From Microbulbifer agarilyticus (GTDB taxonomy: Bacteria > Pseudomonadota > Gammaproteobacteria > Pseudomonadales > Cellvibrionaceae), in assembly GCF_019800665.1 (NCBI RefSeq), contig NZ_JAHVKO010000007.1, positions 62,001-126,000 of the forward strand: 64,000 nt of DNA, given 5' to 3'. Position numbers and translations under genes: made by a program. Shown here piece by piece: positions 10,470 through 19,519 of the stretch. The notes under the pieces are model-generated. The model had not been told where the DNA came from. It was given only the letters and a program-made list of their open reading frames with translations, and did not search any database. Numbering within the stretch: position 1 is the stretch's first letter; each line of letters opens with the position of its first letter.

Positions 10470-11843
10470 TTAGCACTTGCTCACCGAGCTCTGGTGTGGA
10501 TTGTGTAGCTTCGGCGGTGTTGCATTACCTCCGTGTTCCTTGAGCCAGTCACAGGCGTGGATGATATCCTCAGCGAGGAATTTGATTACGTTGTGGTTCA
10601 AGTGCGGCCGCACCACGATGCGCAAGGAGTTTACGCTCTCGGCTTTTGGCGGCATCGAGTAGGCCGACAACACCCATCCTTTTTCCCGCACTTTGAAGGA
10701 TACGTCGAACTCATTGAAGTTAGTGAACTCTTCTTTCAATGTGAGTGCCACCACCGGTATGCGCTGGGTGGCGTTCAGGACATCGAAGTAGCCACTATCT
10801 AGCAGGCGCTGCCGCAGATAGTGAGAGTTGTCCAGGGTACATTGCATGATTTTGCGGAACCCCTCGAACCCCAGTCGCAGGAATACATAGTACTGGTAAG
10901 CCACAGGCGCCGCGTTGCGACTGAAGTTCAGTGTGGCCGTTGGCATTTCTCCACCAAGGTAGTTGACGTAGAACATCAGGTCCTCGTCGAACACTTTGCG
11001 GTCCTTAAACACGAGCCACCCCAGTCCCGGTGGTACCAGCCCGAACTTGTGCCCAGAGGCGTTGATCGACTGTACACGTGACAGGCGGAAGTCCCACTGG
11101 TAGTCCGGATAGAGAAACGGATTGACGAATCCACCGGACGCGCCATCGATATGCATCGGGATGTTGTGCCCGGTGCGTTGCTCGTAGTCATCCAGCCAAT
11201 CGTGGATTGCGCGGAAGTCATCGTCTTCACCGGTAAAGGTCTGGCCGGCGATGGCGACGACTGCGGTCGTGTTTTCATCAACGAGCTGCTCCAGGTGCTC
11301 GGTAGTGAGCCGGTACTGGTTTGGGGCGAGTTCGGCGATGCGCGGTTCCACATCAAAGTAGCGCATGAACTTTTTCCACACGATCTGGACGTTGCCGCCG
11401 GTGACGATGTTGGGTCGGCTCGCATCTAATCCGGCCGCTTGCCGCGCCTTACGCCAATTCCATTTGTGTGCCAGCCCAGCGAGCATGCAGGCTTCCGAGG
11501 AACCAATGGTGGCAGTGCCGAACGGCTCCGCGTCTTTCGGGCCATTCCACAAGTCATGTAGCCAGCGCACCATGCGTCCCTCCATCTCGAACAGCTGGGG
11601 GTACATGTCGTGGTCGATGTAGTTCTTCAGGTAGTGTTTTTTCAGGACCTCGAAAGCTTCAGGCTCGGTAAACGTGGTGACAAATGACGACAGGTTCATC
11701 ACCGGTTTGGCGTCCGCCCAGGCTTCACTGTTTACCGTGGCTTCTGCGGCAAAGGCCGACATGGTGGTGCGCGGGAAGGTGTGATCGGGGATGTCTTCAT
11801 TCAGTTGATCAAAGAATTCGTCGAATGGGGATTGTGTCTTCAT
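10470..11843 (-). CDS. gadB: Glutamate decarboxylase
   Basis: PLP-dependent decarboxylase that converts glutamate to GABA and consumes a cytoplasmic proton. Signature regions are present: the N-terminal PRTTMSAFAAEATVNSEAW, GSSEACMLAG, HIDGASGGFVNPF and the Schiff-base lysine in NASGHKFGLV (K266). At 457 aa it is close to E. coli GadB (466 aa). It lies 15 bases downstream of a GadC-like permease on the same strand, so the two form an operon that would import glutamate and export GABA. ATG at 11843 follows AAGGTAACGACG. Confidence 0.93.
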   Translation of the reverse strand: MKTQSPFDEFFDQLNEDIPDHTFPRTTMSAFAAEATVNSEAWADAKPVMNLSSFVTTFTEPEAFEVLKKHYLKNYIDHDMYPQLFEMEGRMVRWLHDLWNGPKDAEPFGTATIGSSEACMLAGLAHKWNWRKARQAAGLDASRPNIVTGGNVQIVWKKFMRYFDVEPRIAELAPNQYRLTTEHLEQLVDENTTAVVAIAGQTFTGEDDDFRAIHDWLDDYEQRTGHNIPMHIDGASGGFVNPFLYPDYQWDFRLSRVQSINASGHKFGLVPPGLGWLVFKDRKVFDEDLMFYVNYLGGEMPTATLNFSRNAAPVAYQYYVFLRLGFEGFRKIMQCTLDNSHYLRQRLLDSGYFDVLNATQRIPVVALTLKEEFTNFNEFDVSFKVREKGWVLSAYSMPPKAESVNSLRIVVRPHLNHNVIKFLAEDIIHACDWLKEHGGNATPPKLHNPHQSSVSKC

Positions 11844-11858
11844 CGTCGTTACCTTGAT

Positions 11859-13349
11859 CTATTGCTGCTCGACAGTCGGCTGTTGTTGTTTCCAGCTTGG
11901 CTTGCGGAACTGGTAAATCAGCAGGGGGATTGCGGTAAACACCACTGCACCTGCAGCTACCAGAATCACATAAGTACTCGGGCTGCCAACGGGTAACTGG
12001 TCTGGAGGGAAGAAGGAGACCACGAAGGCAAAGGCCACCGCGAGAAAACCGATACCGGCGACAAGCAACATGCCGGTCATACCGCCGGGAATTTCAAAAC
12101 TGCGTGGCAGGTCTGGACGGGTATGCCGCAGACGAATCGCAGCGGCATACATCATCATGTACATGATGATGTAGAGGGTGATGGTCATTGCCGAGATAAG
12201 GAAGAAAGCCGTAGCTACGTCTTTAAACAGGAAGTAGATGCAGGAGATCAGCGTGGCGATAATGCCCTGAACCAGCAGGATACTTTTCTGCATGCCCTGC
12301 TTGTTGGTCTTCTGCAGCCAGGGGGGCAGGGTGCCATCGCGCGCGGTGGCCAACAGGCCACGGCTGGGGCCGGCAAGCCAGGCCAGTGCGCCGCCGAGAG
12401 CGCCGTAACATACCAGCAGCGCGAGTATCTGTACCGGCCACTTTATTCCCAGCAATTTGTCGAAAGCCTGCTCGAAGGTGGTGAATACGCCAGTCTGCAG
12501 GCTGATGTTGTCGTAGGGGAGAATCGCGGCAACGGCCAGCGCGCCCACGGTGAAGATGGCAAAAGACACCGCGGCGGCGATAAATATCGCTATGGGGTAG
12601 TCCCGCTTGGCGTTGCGCATCTCGGTGGCGTGGGTGGCTTGCGCTTCTACGCCTGCGAAGTTCAATAGAATGCCGCCCAGAAAGGCCAGAGAGCCCAGCC
12701 CGGCCACATGGGGAAACCAGCGCGGATGGTGGTGTCCATTCTCCTCGACAGTCACAGCGGGGTTGGTGGCGGTCTCCCAGCCAATGTCATGGCCCGCGGC
12801 AGCCCAGGCGATGGCCAGTGCCATCAGGATCAGACCGGGTAATACAGTGCCGAGCAGGAATCCGAGTTTGGTGACTTTGGCGAGCAGGTCTGTACCGGTG
12901 AGCGCCACTGCTGTCGCCGCCCAGTAGGAGAGAATGCAGAACAGGCCGACAAAGATATTGCTTTCAGCAAGATTGGGTAGGCCAATACCATAGGCGATAC
13001 CGGCCGCGGCAAAGCTGAGGCCGGTGGGGTACCAGACGACATTTTGAATCCACTGTAGCCAGATGGCGGTAAACCCCAGGCGAGGGCTAAACGCTTCGCC
13101 AATCCACGTGTAGACACCGCCAGACCGGTCGCCGAAAGCACCTCCCAGCTCGGCGGCGACGAGTCCGGCGGGAATAAGAAACAGCAGGGTGGCGAAGCCG
13201 ATGTAAATAAACATCGTCAGCTCTTCCTGTGCCATCATTGGCAGGCCACGCAGGCTGGTAACCACGGTGGCGGCCGTAAGCAGGCCAAGGGTGGTGGCTG
13301 TCAGGGTCTTCTTGGTCGTGGACTTTGCGGGCTTGTCGGTGGAACTCAC
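11859..13349 (-). CDS. gadC: Glutamate/GABA antiporter-like amino acid permease
   Basis: 496-aa APC-superfamily transporter with about 12 hydrophobic segments. It has the N-terminal SLRGLPMMAQEELTMF region and the glycine-rich first helices (GGAFGDRSGGVYTWIGEAF) typical of the glutamate:GABA antiporter (GadC/XasA) branch. The start at 13349 is GTG (VSSTDKPAK). It precedes gadB by 15 bases, which strongly supports glutamate/GABA exchange as its job, although an amino-acid specificity other than glutamate cannot be ruled out from sequence. It acts in the inner membrane. Confidence 0.88.
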   Translation of the reverse strand: MSSTDKPAKSTTKKTLTATTLGLLTAATVVTSLRGLPMMAQEELTMFIYIGFATLLFLIPAGLVAAELGGAFGDRSGGVYTWIGEAFSPRLGFTAIWLQWIQNVVWYPTGLSFAAAGIAYGIGLPNLAESNIFVGLFCILSYWAATAVALTGTDLLAKVTKLGFLLGTVLPGLILMALAIAWAAAGHDIGWETATNPAVTVEENGHHHPRWFPHVAGLGSLAFLGGILLNFAGVEAQATHATEMRNAKRDYPIAIFIAAAVSFAIFTVGALAVAAILPYDNISLQTGVFTTFEQAFDKLLGIKWPVQILALLVCYGALGGALAWLAGPSRGLLATARDGTLPPWLQKTNKQGMQKSILLVQGIIATLISCIYFLFKDVATAFFLISAMTITLYIIMYMMMYAAAIRLRHTRPDLPRSFEIPGGMTGMLLVAGIGFLAVAFAFVVSFFPPDQLPVGSPSTYVILVAAGAVVFTAIPLLIYQFRKPSWKQQQPTVEQQ

Positions 13350-13460
13350 CTGGCTTCACTCCGGGCGCCATTACGGAAAATAGGAGTTTAGTCAGTAACT
13401 TCAGGTTGTAGCGGCCATGGTGGCATCTACTATCAGAATGAATTGGCAGAAGTCTGATTT

Positions 13461-13997
13461 ATGAAATTTTTATTATTTACGCCAACGGCTACCGACGAAG
13501 TCGTCGCGCTCTTTACTCGTGTTTTTTCTGCATCGGAAGACGAAGATGAAGGTCGCAGTATCGGACATTTGGTTTCCAGCCTGATCGCAACCACGCCAGC
13601 GGATGCACTTATTGGCTGTGTTGCGAAAGAAGGAGAGCGTATTGTCGGCGCAATATTTTTCAGCCGCCTGAGGGTACCAAATGGCCAGCAGGCGTTTCTT
13701 CTATCCCCCGTTGCCGTTGCCAGCGAGGTGCAGGGCACAGGGGTAGGGCAGGGGCTAATTCGTTTCGGGCTCGATCAACTGCGCGGGCGGGAAACTGATC
13801 TGGTGTTCACCTACGGTGATCCGGCGTTTTACTCCAAGGTGGGTTTTGTGCCAGTTAGTGAAGAACTGGTGCAGGCGCCTTACCCACTGAGCCAACCAAT
13901 TGGCTGGTTGGGGCAATCCTTGGAAGGAAATTCGATTCCAGTAATGCAGGGGCGAACCGAGTGCGTGCCCGCATTTGCCAACTCGGACTACTGGTAG
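13461..13997 (+). CDS. GNAT-family N-acetyltransferase (YhbS-like)
   Basis: 178 aa. The acetyl-CoA motif appears as LSPVAVASEVQGTGVGQGLI (about 83-102) and is followed by FTYGDPAFYSKVGFVPVSEE, the arrangement of the YhbS-like branch of GNAT enzymes. The acceptor is unknown. It is divergent from gadC with 111 bases between them, and it faces the zinc peptidase gene downstream. Composition is ordinary for the chromosome. Confidence 0.85.
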   Translation: MKFLLFTPTATDEVVALFTRVFSASEDEDEGRSIGHLVSSLIATTPADALIGCVAKEGERIVGAIFFSRLRVPNGQQAFLLSPVAVASEVQGTGVGQGLIRFGLDQLRGRETDLVFTYGDPAFYSKVGFVPVSEELVQAPYPLSQPIGWLGQSLEGNSIPVMQGRTECVPAFANSDYW

Positions 13998-14018
13998 ATA
14001 AGCGGGGCTCTCTGGTGC

Positions 14019-14699
14019 TTAGCGGATAAAGCGTATCCAGCGCCACAGCCGCAGCACATCCAGCAGAGCACCCGCCACATAGGTGAGCGCACAGGCCTTC
14101 AGAACGCTGTGTGCTGAGCCTAACAGGTGTTCCGGCAGGTAACCCTCTCTGAGTATCGGCAGGGCCTTATTGAAGCTCGCGTCGTACTCTTCCGGCAGTA
14201 TTGCCACGTACATGAGCGCGGACGCGAGCATGGTGATCACCGCCACAATCCCGATCCACAGGAAGATCACCGGTGACTTGATCAGCAGGGTGAGAATCGG
14301 CGCGGCAACCAGAATGTAGCCGCCGATTTTCTGGATCTGGCCGGCCTTACCTAGATATTTGTCACGCAGCCTGGAGACTGGCTCCTCCCGACAAAACTGG
14401 ATCGCATGGCCAACTTCATGGGCCGCGACAGCCACCGCGGTGACCGATTTGCCGTGGTAAACCTCTGGACTCAGCGCGACGATTTTTTCCGAAGGCGAGT
14501 AATAGTTCTGATCTTTACCGGCCTTGATAACCTTTACCCCATCGAGTTCGTAACGTTCAACAAGGTGCTCGGCCAGTTCAGCCCCGGACCCCGGCATATC
14601 GCCAATCTCGGTCGAGTGGCGCCACAGCACGTAGCGTACCCACAGTTGTGGGCCGACGATAAGGGCGACTATGGCCAGGGTAATCAGTACGTAAGGCAT
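14019..14699 (-). CDS. Membrane zinc metallopeptidase (YugP-like)
   Basis: 226 aa. One N-terminal membrane helix (about 3-24), then a soluble part with the zinc-binding HEVGH (residues 94-98), two more helices (about 125-165) and the downstream LPEEYDASFNKAL that supplies the third ligand in this family (zinc_peptidase_2/YugP-like). Such proteins are inner-membrane peptidases of unknown substrate. Stand-alone gene, convergent with the GNAT gene. Confidence 0.85.
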   Translation of the reverse strand: MPYVLITLAIVALIVGPQLWVRYVLWRHSTEIGDMPGSGAELAEHLVERYELDGVKVIKAGKDQNYYSPSEKIVALSPEVYHGKSVTAVAVAAHEVGHAIQFCREEPVSRLRDKYLGKAGQIQKIGGYILVAAPILTLLIKSPVIFLWIGIVAVITMLASALMYVAILPEEYDASFNKALPILREGYLPEHLLGSAHSVLKACALTYVAGALLDVLRLWRWIRFIR

Positions 14700-14752
14700 A
14701 TAAGTTTGGCACTGGTGGGCATGGATGGGGCACTCATCACTGAGTCGTCAAG

Positions 14753-15739
14753 TTACCCGTCATGGTGTTTGGCAATTTCTTGGGGACTGAGATTTAAGAA
14801 CCTTGCGGCATTGTGATACAGAATGTCGCGCTTTTGCTGCTGGCTAAGGAAGTCTGCCTTTTCGATTACAGTGACGCTTCCACCAATACTCCCCAAATAG
14901 TCGGACCCAAATACGATGCGATCCCCGTGGCCCGCTTCGATATATGCCCGGAGTGCGGCATATACCCATTCGGAAGGTACTCGGGTCATTGGCGAGGTCT
15001 CTACTACGACATTGGGGTAGGTATCCATCAGCGCGATAGCGGCTTCGACAAACTCGGGACGAAATGCGTGGTAGAGAACCAGACGGAGTTTGGGATGCTT
15101 CTCCATGATGGGGCTCCAGAGCGCTGGATTGCCGTGATCCCCATTGAAATCCGGGCAGCAACCCGCAGCACGAACAGGGCTTTGGGGGGGAGGTCCCCGG
15201 TCTGCGTGTACCGCAACGATCAGGTCATTATCGGCGGCGAGCTGAAGGTAGGGGAGCATCTTCGAATCGAGAGGGGAGATACCTGTATACACATTGTATA
15301 GCTCGCCAATGGCGCCTATTTGGCCCTGGTCGATTGCGGATTGCAGTTTGTCGATGTCCGGCCAATTTGCGTCATTTTCATAGCAAGCGAAAAAGTTCGG
15401 ACTGCGGCCTTCGATGCAGGGAAGAATCACACCGGCAATCAGCGGTACATGGGATGCTTGGCGAAAGTGCTCTATATGAGATTCTGGTCCGCCGATGACT
15501 CCGTAAACAACATTGCTGTCTTTCATATCTTGAAGGAGCGTACGCATGCGAGCTTCATCGGGTGTCTCGCCTTCACTCGCCTTGTAGTAGCGGGATGACT
15601 CGCTCCCGGGCCCGGCGTGCAGATGCATGTCGATCACTGGCTGCCGTTCCTCAGCAAGCGCGTTTATGGCGAGGAAAGCGAGAATCAAACTGAAGATCCT
15701 GAAGATCCTGAAGATTTGGGCATTTTTCAGTATTTTCAT
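14753..15739 (-). CDS. Exported amidohydrolase-family protein
   Basis: 328 aa from the ATG at 15739, which has a GGAG ribosome site ten bases upstream; the longer open frame to 15901 is not needed. The N-terminus (residues 1-31, ending FLAINALAEE) is a signal peptide. The mature part starts with IDMHLHAGPG, the HxH metal motif of the metal-dependent amidohydrolase/TIM-barrel superfamily, and has AVHADRG, VLYHAFRPEF and IVFGSDYLGS further on. It would act in the periplasm; the substrate is unknown. Three near-identical 9-base units (15691-15717) encode the repeated RIF of the signal peptide. Confidence 0.8.
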   Translation of the reverse strand: MKILKNAQIFRIFRIFSLILAFLAINALAEERQPVIDMHLHAGPGSESSRYYKASEGETPDEARMRTLLQDMKDSNVVYGVIGGPESHIEHFRQASHVPLIAGVILPCIEGRSPNFFACYENDANWPDIDKLQSAIDQGQIGAIGELYNVYTGISPLDSKMLPYLQLAADNDLIVAVHADRGPPPQSPVRAAGCCPDFNGDHGNPALWSPIMEKHPKLRLVLYHAFRPEFVEAAIALMDTYPNVVVETSPMTRVPSEWVYAALRAYIEAGHGDRIVFGSDYLGSIGGSVTVIEKADFLSQQQKRDILYHNAARFLNLSPQEIAKHHDG

Positions 15740-15901
15740 GTTGTCTCCAGTTGTGGTGTTTTTATGCGCGGATACAACTGCGGTGATCACAATCAACGGG
15801 TAGTTGAGCTGATACCAAAACTCTACTTGGACGCCACTAATTATTCCAGTGTAAAGGTGCTCTGCCACTGTGGCTCCCAGTGCAGATCGCATGCAGAACA
15901 C

Positions 15902-16450
15902 TCAGGGGCTGCTGTTGCGCTCTAGTTCCAGCCTGCGTGCGCGCCAATAGCGGCTTTTCCAGTAGTGATCGGTCAGGTGAGAGATGGTGACGCCCCTGGA
16001 GACAGACGCGTGCAGAAACTTGCCATCTTCGAGATAGATTCCCACGTGCCGGCCGCGGCGGCCGGTCTTAAAGAAGACCAGATCTCCCGGGCGCAGTTGC
16101 GCGCGCTTGATGGACTCTCCGACCAACGCCTGATATTGGGTGGTGCGGGGTAGCTCAATCCCCATGTGATCGCGGTAGATGAGGTAGACCAGCGCCGAGC
16201 AGTCGATACCGCGCTTGCTCATGCCTCCCAGTCGATACGGGATACCTTTCCATTCTTGGTGCTGTTCGTACAGGCTTTCTTTGATGAGCTCGGTAGGTGA
16301 AGGGGATGGCTTTACTGCCTGAGGATGTTCTTTGGCGGGGTTGTTGGAGGGATCGGCGGTGTCTGCCGGCGAATACTGATACGGGGCCATACTGCAACCG
16401 GCCGTTGTCAGGATCGCGAGGGAACAGGGCAGCAGCAGTCGTCTTTTCAT
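15902..16450 (-). CDS. NlpC/P60 cell-wall peptidase lipoprotein
   Basis: 182 aa from the ATG at 16450 (an upstream TTG-started extension is discarded). The signal peptide MKRRLLLPCSLAILTTAGC ends in a lipobox, so the protein is probably outer-membrane anchored. The C-terminal half is an NlpC/P60 domain with the catalytic cysteine in GIDCSALVYLIY, the His in GRRGRHVGIYLEDG and a third polar residue in FLHAS. Such enzymes cut D-Glu-diaminopimelate bonds in peptidoglycan (Spr/MepS-like). It is transcribed on its own or with the amidohydrolase downstream. Confidence 0.9.
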   Translation of the reverse strand: MKRRLLLPCSLAILTTAGCSMAPYQYSPADTADPSNNPAKEHPQAVKPSPSPTELIKESLYEQHQEWKGIPYRLGGMSKRGIDCSALVYLIYRDHMGIELPRTTQYQALVGESIKRAQLRPGDLVFFKTGRRGRHVGIYLEDGKFLHASVSRGVTISHLTDHYWKSRYWRARRLELERNSSP

Positions 16451-16594
16451 TAGGGTACATCGGTGCCAGCACAGCAAGCCGCGCCCGCGGGCGGCGGCTG
16501 AGTTTGGTTTTAGGGTGACACCATCGTACCGGCCCTAGCTGAATCTGGGCTGAACCACATGATCTTCCGGGAATCTGCGCTCGCGCATTTTTAC

Positions 16595-17089
16595 CTAAGC
16601 GCGAGCACTTGCTGCACGATCCTTGATCTTTTCGACCAGACCATCGGGAAATAACGATTTTGACAAGTAGTGCTGACCACTGGACTTGGTGATTAGAATC
16701 AAGCCTAACTCGGTATCAACGACTTGTTCGATATCTGACCACAACAGTGTTGTGTGTGCGTGGTCACTTTGCGTGGTTATTCGCTCGTCATCGATCGTCA
16801 GTGTCACCTCGCTATTGGCGCTTTTGCCCAACATCTGCCGAGCTAGCCACCAGGCTCGTCGAAATCGAATATGGAGTAGTTCCAGAAGTGCGAAAGCAAC
16901 CAGTATGTAGCCCAATACTTTGGGTTGCTCGGTATAAAGCAATGTCCCGGTACCAGCGGCTAGCATCAAGATGGGAAACAGATAATTCGGCTTGACGCTT
17001 TTTCCATAGAGTGAAGACTGGTCATAGCACTCGGCAAGATACTCTCTCGATAACGTAAATTGGGTAGTAAACGGTTGCATGGGAGCCAT
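16595..17089 (-). CDS. YcxB-like membrane protein
   Basis: 164 aa. Two adjacent hydrophobic segments (about 34-50 and 57-73) are followed by a soluble domain with VTLTIDDERITTQSD and TTLLWSDIEQVVDTELGLIL, the pattern of the YcxB-like C-terminal domain. Function unknown. The start could be the ATG at 17089 or a second one three codons later; neither has a strong ribosome site. Confidence 0.65.
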   Translation of the reverse strand: MAPMQPFTTQFTLSREYLAECYDQSSLYGKSVKPNYLFPILMLAAGTGTLLYTEQPKVLGYILVAFALLELLHIRFRRAWWLARQMLGKSANSEVTLTIDDERITTQSDHAHTTLLWSDIEQVVDTELGLILITKSSGQHYLSKSLFPDGLVEKIKDRAASARA

Positions 17090-17179
17090 TGGTTTTTCTT
17101 GGTGGGTTTCAGGTCTGAAGTTATAGCTACTTGATTTTACGGAGATCGTATCTAGGTCGGTCGGCCCCCGGAATGAGTA

Positions 17180-18724
17180 TCAAGTCGACGCAATTAGTTG
17201 CTCGAACCATTCTTGCCAAAATGCTTTCGCTTGTGGTGGCATTCTATCAATAGCCGCTTCGAGTGCTTGCCTTTGTTTTGGGTAGGGGGCAAAAAGGCTG
17301 AGGTTATGGTATTTCTCCGACCAAGTCGACACCGCTTTTTTCAGAAGACTATCTTTGTCCACGGTCGAGCCTTGGAAATTCGATGTATCGTCTCCGATCT
17401 GAAGGAAAAAGAATTCCAGAGCTTCCCATTTATCCATAATGGGCGTTAGCTCAATACAGGTTTGAAGGGTTTCAGATGAATATGATTGCTTGAGGATTTT
17501 GTCAAGCTCGGCAGAACGAGGTCTAATCGAAAGCCTTTTGGCCAATGCTATCGCGGTGCGAGTTATTCCCGGAGAATCATCAAAAAATGCGGCGATAATA
17601 TGTGAGTGGGCTTTGTCTTCGTCTAGTTTTGCCAAGCACTCCAGCGCTTCGCGGCGTACGCTGATAAATTGAGAATCCAGCTTCGTAGTTACGATGTCCA
17701 CGGCTTGCTCGTGGTGGGTTTTGGTGACGCCCCAGAGTGCGATCACCTGTTGGCGGGCGTTGGGTGCTTGCAATAATTCCTTATACTCTTGGTAGATTGG
17801 AAACTCGTATTCTTTTAGATGCCTAATGGCGATTTCACGAATACTGGTATTGCGGTCGAATAGGAAGGGCACAACCTCAACAACGGATGGGGAGCACTCC
17901 AGTAGTACCCTCAGTGCGATCCTGCGTATGGGCGGAAATTTGTCGCGCAGAGCAATGGAGAGCGCTGGTCGTATCTCCGACTCTGATAGCAAATTCAGAT
18001 ACTCAAGGCTGCCTCTCCGTATATGCCAATCAGAACTTGCGAGTCCGATCCGTAGAAGTTCCTGAAGAGGGAGAACCCGCTTGGACAGCAATAGATCGTA
18101 ACAAGCGCGAGCAACTTGAATGTTGGAGTTGTTGAGTCCGGCGATGAGACCTGCACTGCACTCAGGCCTGATCAGGTGGTTTTCGACAGCGCAAATAACC
18201 GGCTGGTGATTAATTCGATTACGCTCAGCAAGTCGATAAATATCTGGAAGGGCCTTTACCAGTTCCATACAGTCTGCGGATTCTAGCCGGCGGAAAAACG
18301 CCGCCTTGGCTACTTGTCGTACTTCAGGAACCCAGTCATTCAGACGTTCAATCAGAGCGGATAGTATTCCGGGGCCATCCAGTGAATCGAGCCGGCGAAT
18401 GGCCTCTTCGCGTCGGTAGCCGTTCCAATCTTTTGTATAGGCCAATAACCCGTCTACGGAGGTGTTATCAGGAATATTGCGGGACAATGGAGGTATATGA
18501 CGATCAACGGGGGTGGATTTTTGTTTTCGCCTTTCAATAGATGTATTTTTGGAGGTGTCACCGGAAAATTTGGAGAACGGTGACGGTATATCCTGATCAG
18601 AGGTTTTTGATTTGTATTTGCGTCTGAATATAAGTGTATATAGGGTGGCCAGAATCCCGCCGATAACGGCTATACAGAACATCAATATTAGAATGAATTG
18701 GAGATTTGCAAAGATGCTGTTCAT
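17180..18724 (-). CDS. Membrane-anchored HEAT-repeat-like protein
   Basis: 514 aa; no enzyme motif recognised. One N-terminal membrane helix (about 5-30: FANLQFILILMFCIAVIGGI), a Ser/Lys-rich linker, then a run of about 30-residue helical repeats of the HEAT type: DWVPEVRQVAKAAFF, SDWHIRRGSLEYL, FPPIRRIALRVLLE, NTSIREIAIRHLKE, FISVRREALECLAK and SPGITRTAIALAKRL. Such repeats usually form a protein-binding scaffold; here it would face the cytoplasm or periplasm from the inner membrane. The ATG at 18724 overlaps the stop of the upstream NYN gene by one base, so the two are translationally coupled. Function unknown. Confidence 0.75.
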   Translation of the reverse strand: MNSIFANLQFILILMFCIAVIGGILATLYTLIFRRKYKSKTSDQDIPSPFSKFSGDTSKNTSIERRKQKSTPVDRHIPPLSRNIPDNTSVDGLLAYTKDWNGYRREEAIRRLDSLDGPGILSALIERLNDWVPEVRQVAKAAFFRRLESADCMELVKALPDIYRLAERNRINHQPVICAVENHLIRPECSAGLIAGLNNSNIQVARACYDLLLSKRVLPLQELLRIGLASSDWHIRRGSLEYLNLLSESEIRPALSIALRDKFPPIRRIALRVLLECSPSVVEVVPFLFDRNTSIREIAIRHLKEYEFPIYQEYKELLQAPNARQQVIALWGVTKTHHEQAVDIVTTKLDSQFISVRREALECLAKLDEDKAHSHIIAAFFDDSPGITRTAIALAKRLSIRPRSAELDKILKQSYSSETLQTCIELTPIMDKWEALEFFFLQIGDDTSNFQGSTVDKDSLLKKAVSTWSEKYHNLSLFAPYPKQRQALEAAIDRMPPQAKAFWQEWFEQLIAST

Positions 18725-19443
18725 CAACTCTTTTTGCTTTTTCTAGCATCTCTAACCAGATAGGACTTGCCCTGGCCCCTTTTTAGTTCGAACAGATCGA
18801 TGGCCCGGAACAAGCTGCTCAGGTTCTTGAATCCGTAGTTGCGGCAATCGAATGAAGCCCTGTTGGAGATGTTGGAACCGACGGGGCCGAGTTCGGCCCA
18901 CCCATCATCGTCCTCTGTGGCCTCAATGGCTTGTCGTAACAGGGTGATCAGCTTTGTATCCGACTTGATGTTCTTGCGCTTTTCACCGTTCTTTTCCTTG
19001 ACCGCTTCTTGTTGGTCGAGGAAGAGAAACTTGGAACAGGCATTCACGAAGGGGGGCGGTGTCTTGCGCTCGCCAAACCCGAGGACCACCTTGCCCTCGG
19101 CCAGTGCCCGCGTCACCATCGGGGTAAAGTCGCAATCCGACGAGATGAAGCACATCACGTCGATGTCTTTGGTGTACATCACATCCATTGCATCGATCAC
19201 CAAGGCGATATCGGAGGCATTCTTGCCCTTGGTGAGGTCATACTGCTGCACCGGCTGGATGGCGTGTTCGTGCAGCAGCTCTTCCCAGCCCCTGAGCGTG
19301 GGTGATTTCCAGTTACCGTAGGCCTTGCGAATGGTGACCACACCGTATTTGGCGACTTCGCTCAGGACATCCTCGAACTTGGCTGCCGGAGCATTGTCCG
19401 CATCAATGAAAAGGGCAATCTTCTGCTTGATTTCGTCCATCAT
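18724..19443 (-). CDS. NYN-domain protein with C-terminal OST-HTH/LOTUS domain
   Basis: 239 aa from the ATG at 19443 (MMDEI...). The N-terminal NYN (LabA/PIN-like) domain shows the acidic catalytic-type residues in LFIDADNAP, KGKNASDIALVIDAMDVMY and CFISSDCDFTPMV. Residues about 165-225 (KLITLLRQAIEATEDDDGWA...YGFKNLSSLFRAIDLFELKR) fit an OST-HTH/LOTUS domain. NYN domains are metal-dependent RNases and LOTUS domains bind RNA, so RNA cleavage is the likely role; the target is unknown. The stop TGA overlaps the start of the HEAT-like membrane gene. Confidence 0.85.
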   Translation of the reverse strand: MMDEIKQKIALFIDADNAPAAKFEDVLSEVAKYGVVTIRKAYGNWKSPTLRGWEELLHEHAIQPVQQYDLTKGKNASDIALVIDAMDVMYTKDIDVMCFISSDCDFTPMVTRALAEGKVVLGFGERKTPPPFVNACSKFLFLDQQEAVKEKNGEKRKNIKSDTKLITLLRQAIEATEDDDGWAELGPVGSNISNRASFDCRNYGFKNLSSLFRAIDLFELKRGQGKSYLVRDARKSKKS

Positions 19444-19519
19444 AGATCCATAATTCTTATGGTGTTGGGTCGATATATGTGTCAAAACTTTGCGCTGACC
19501 CCATTTATTTCCCAAGTTG

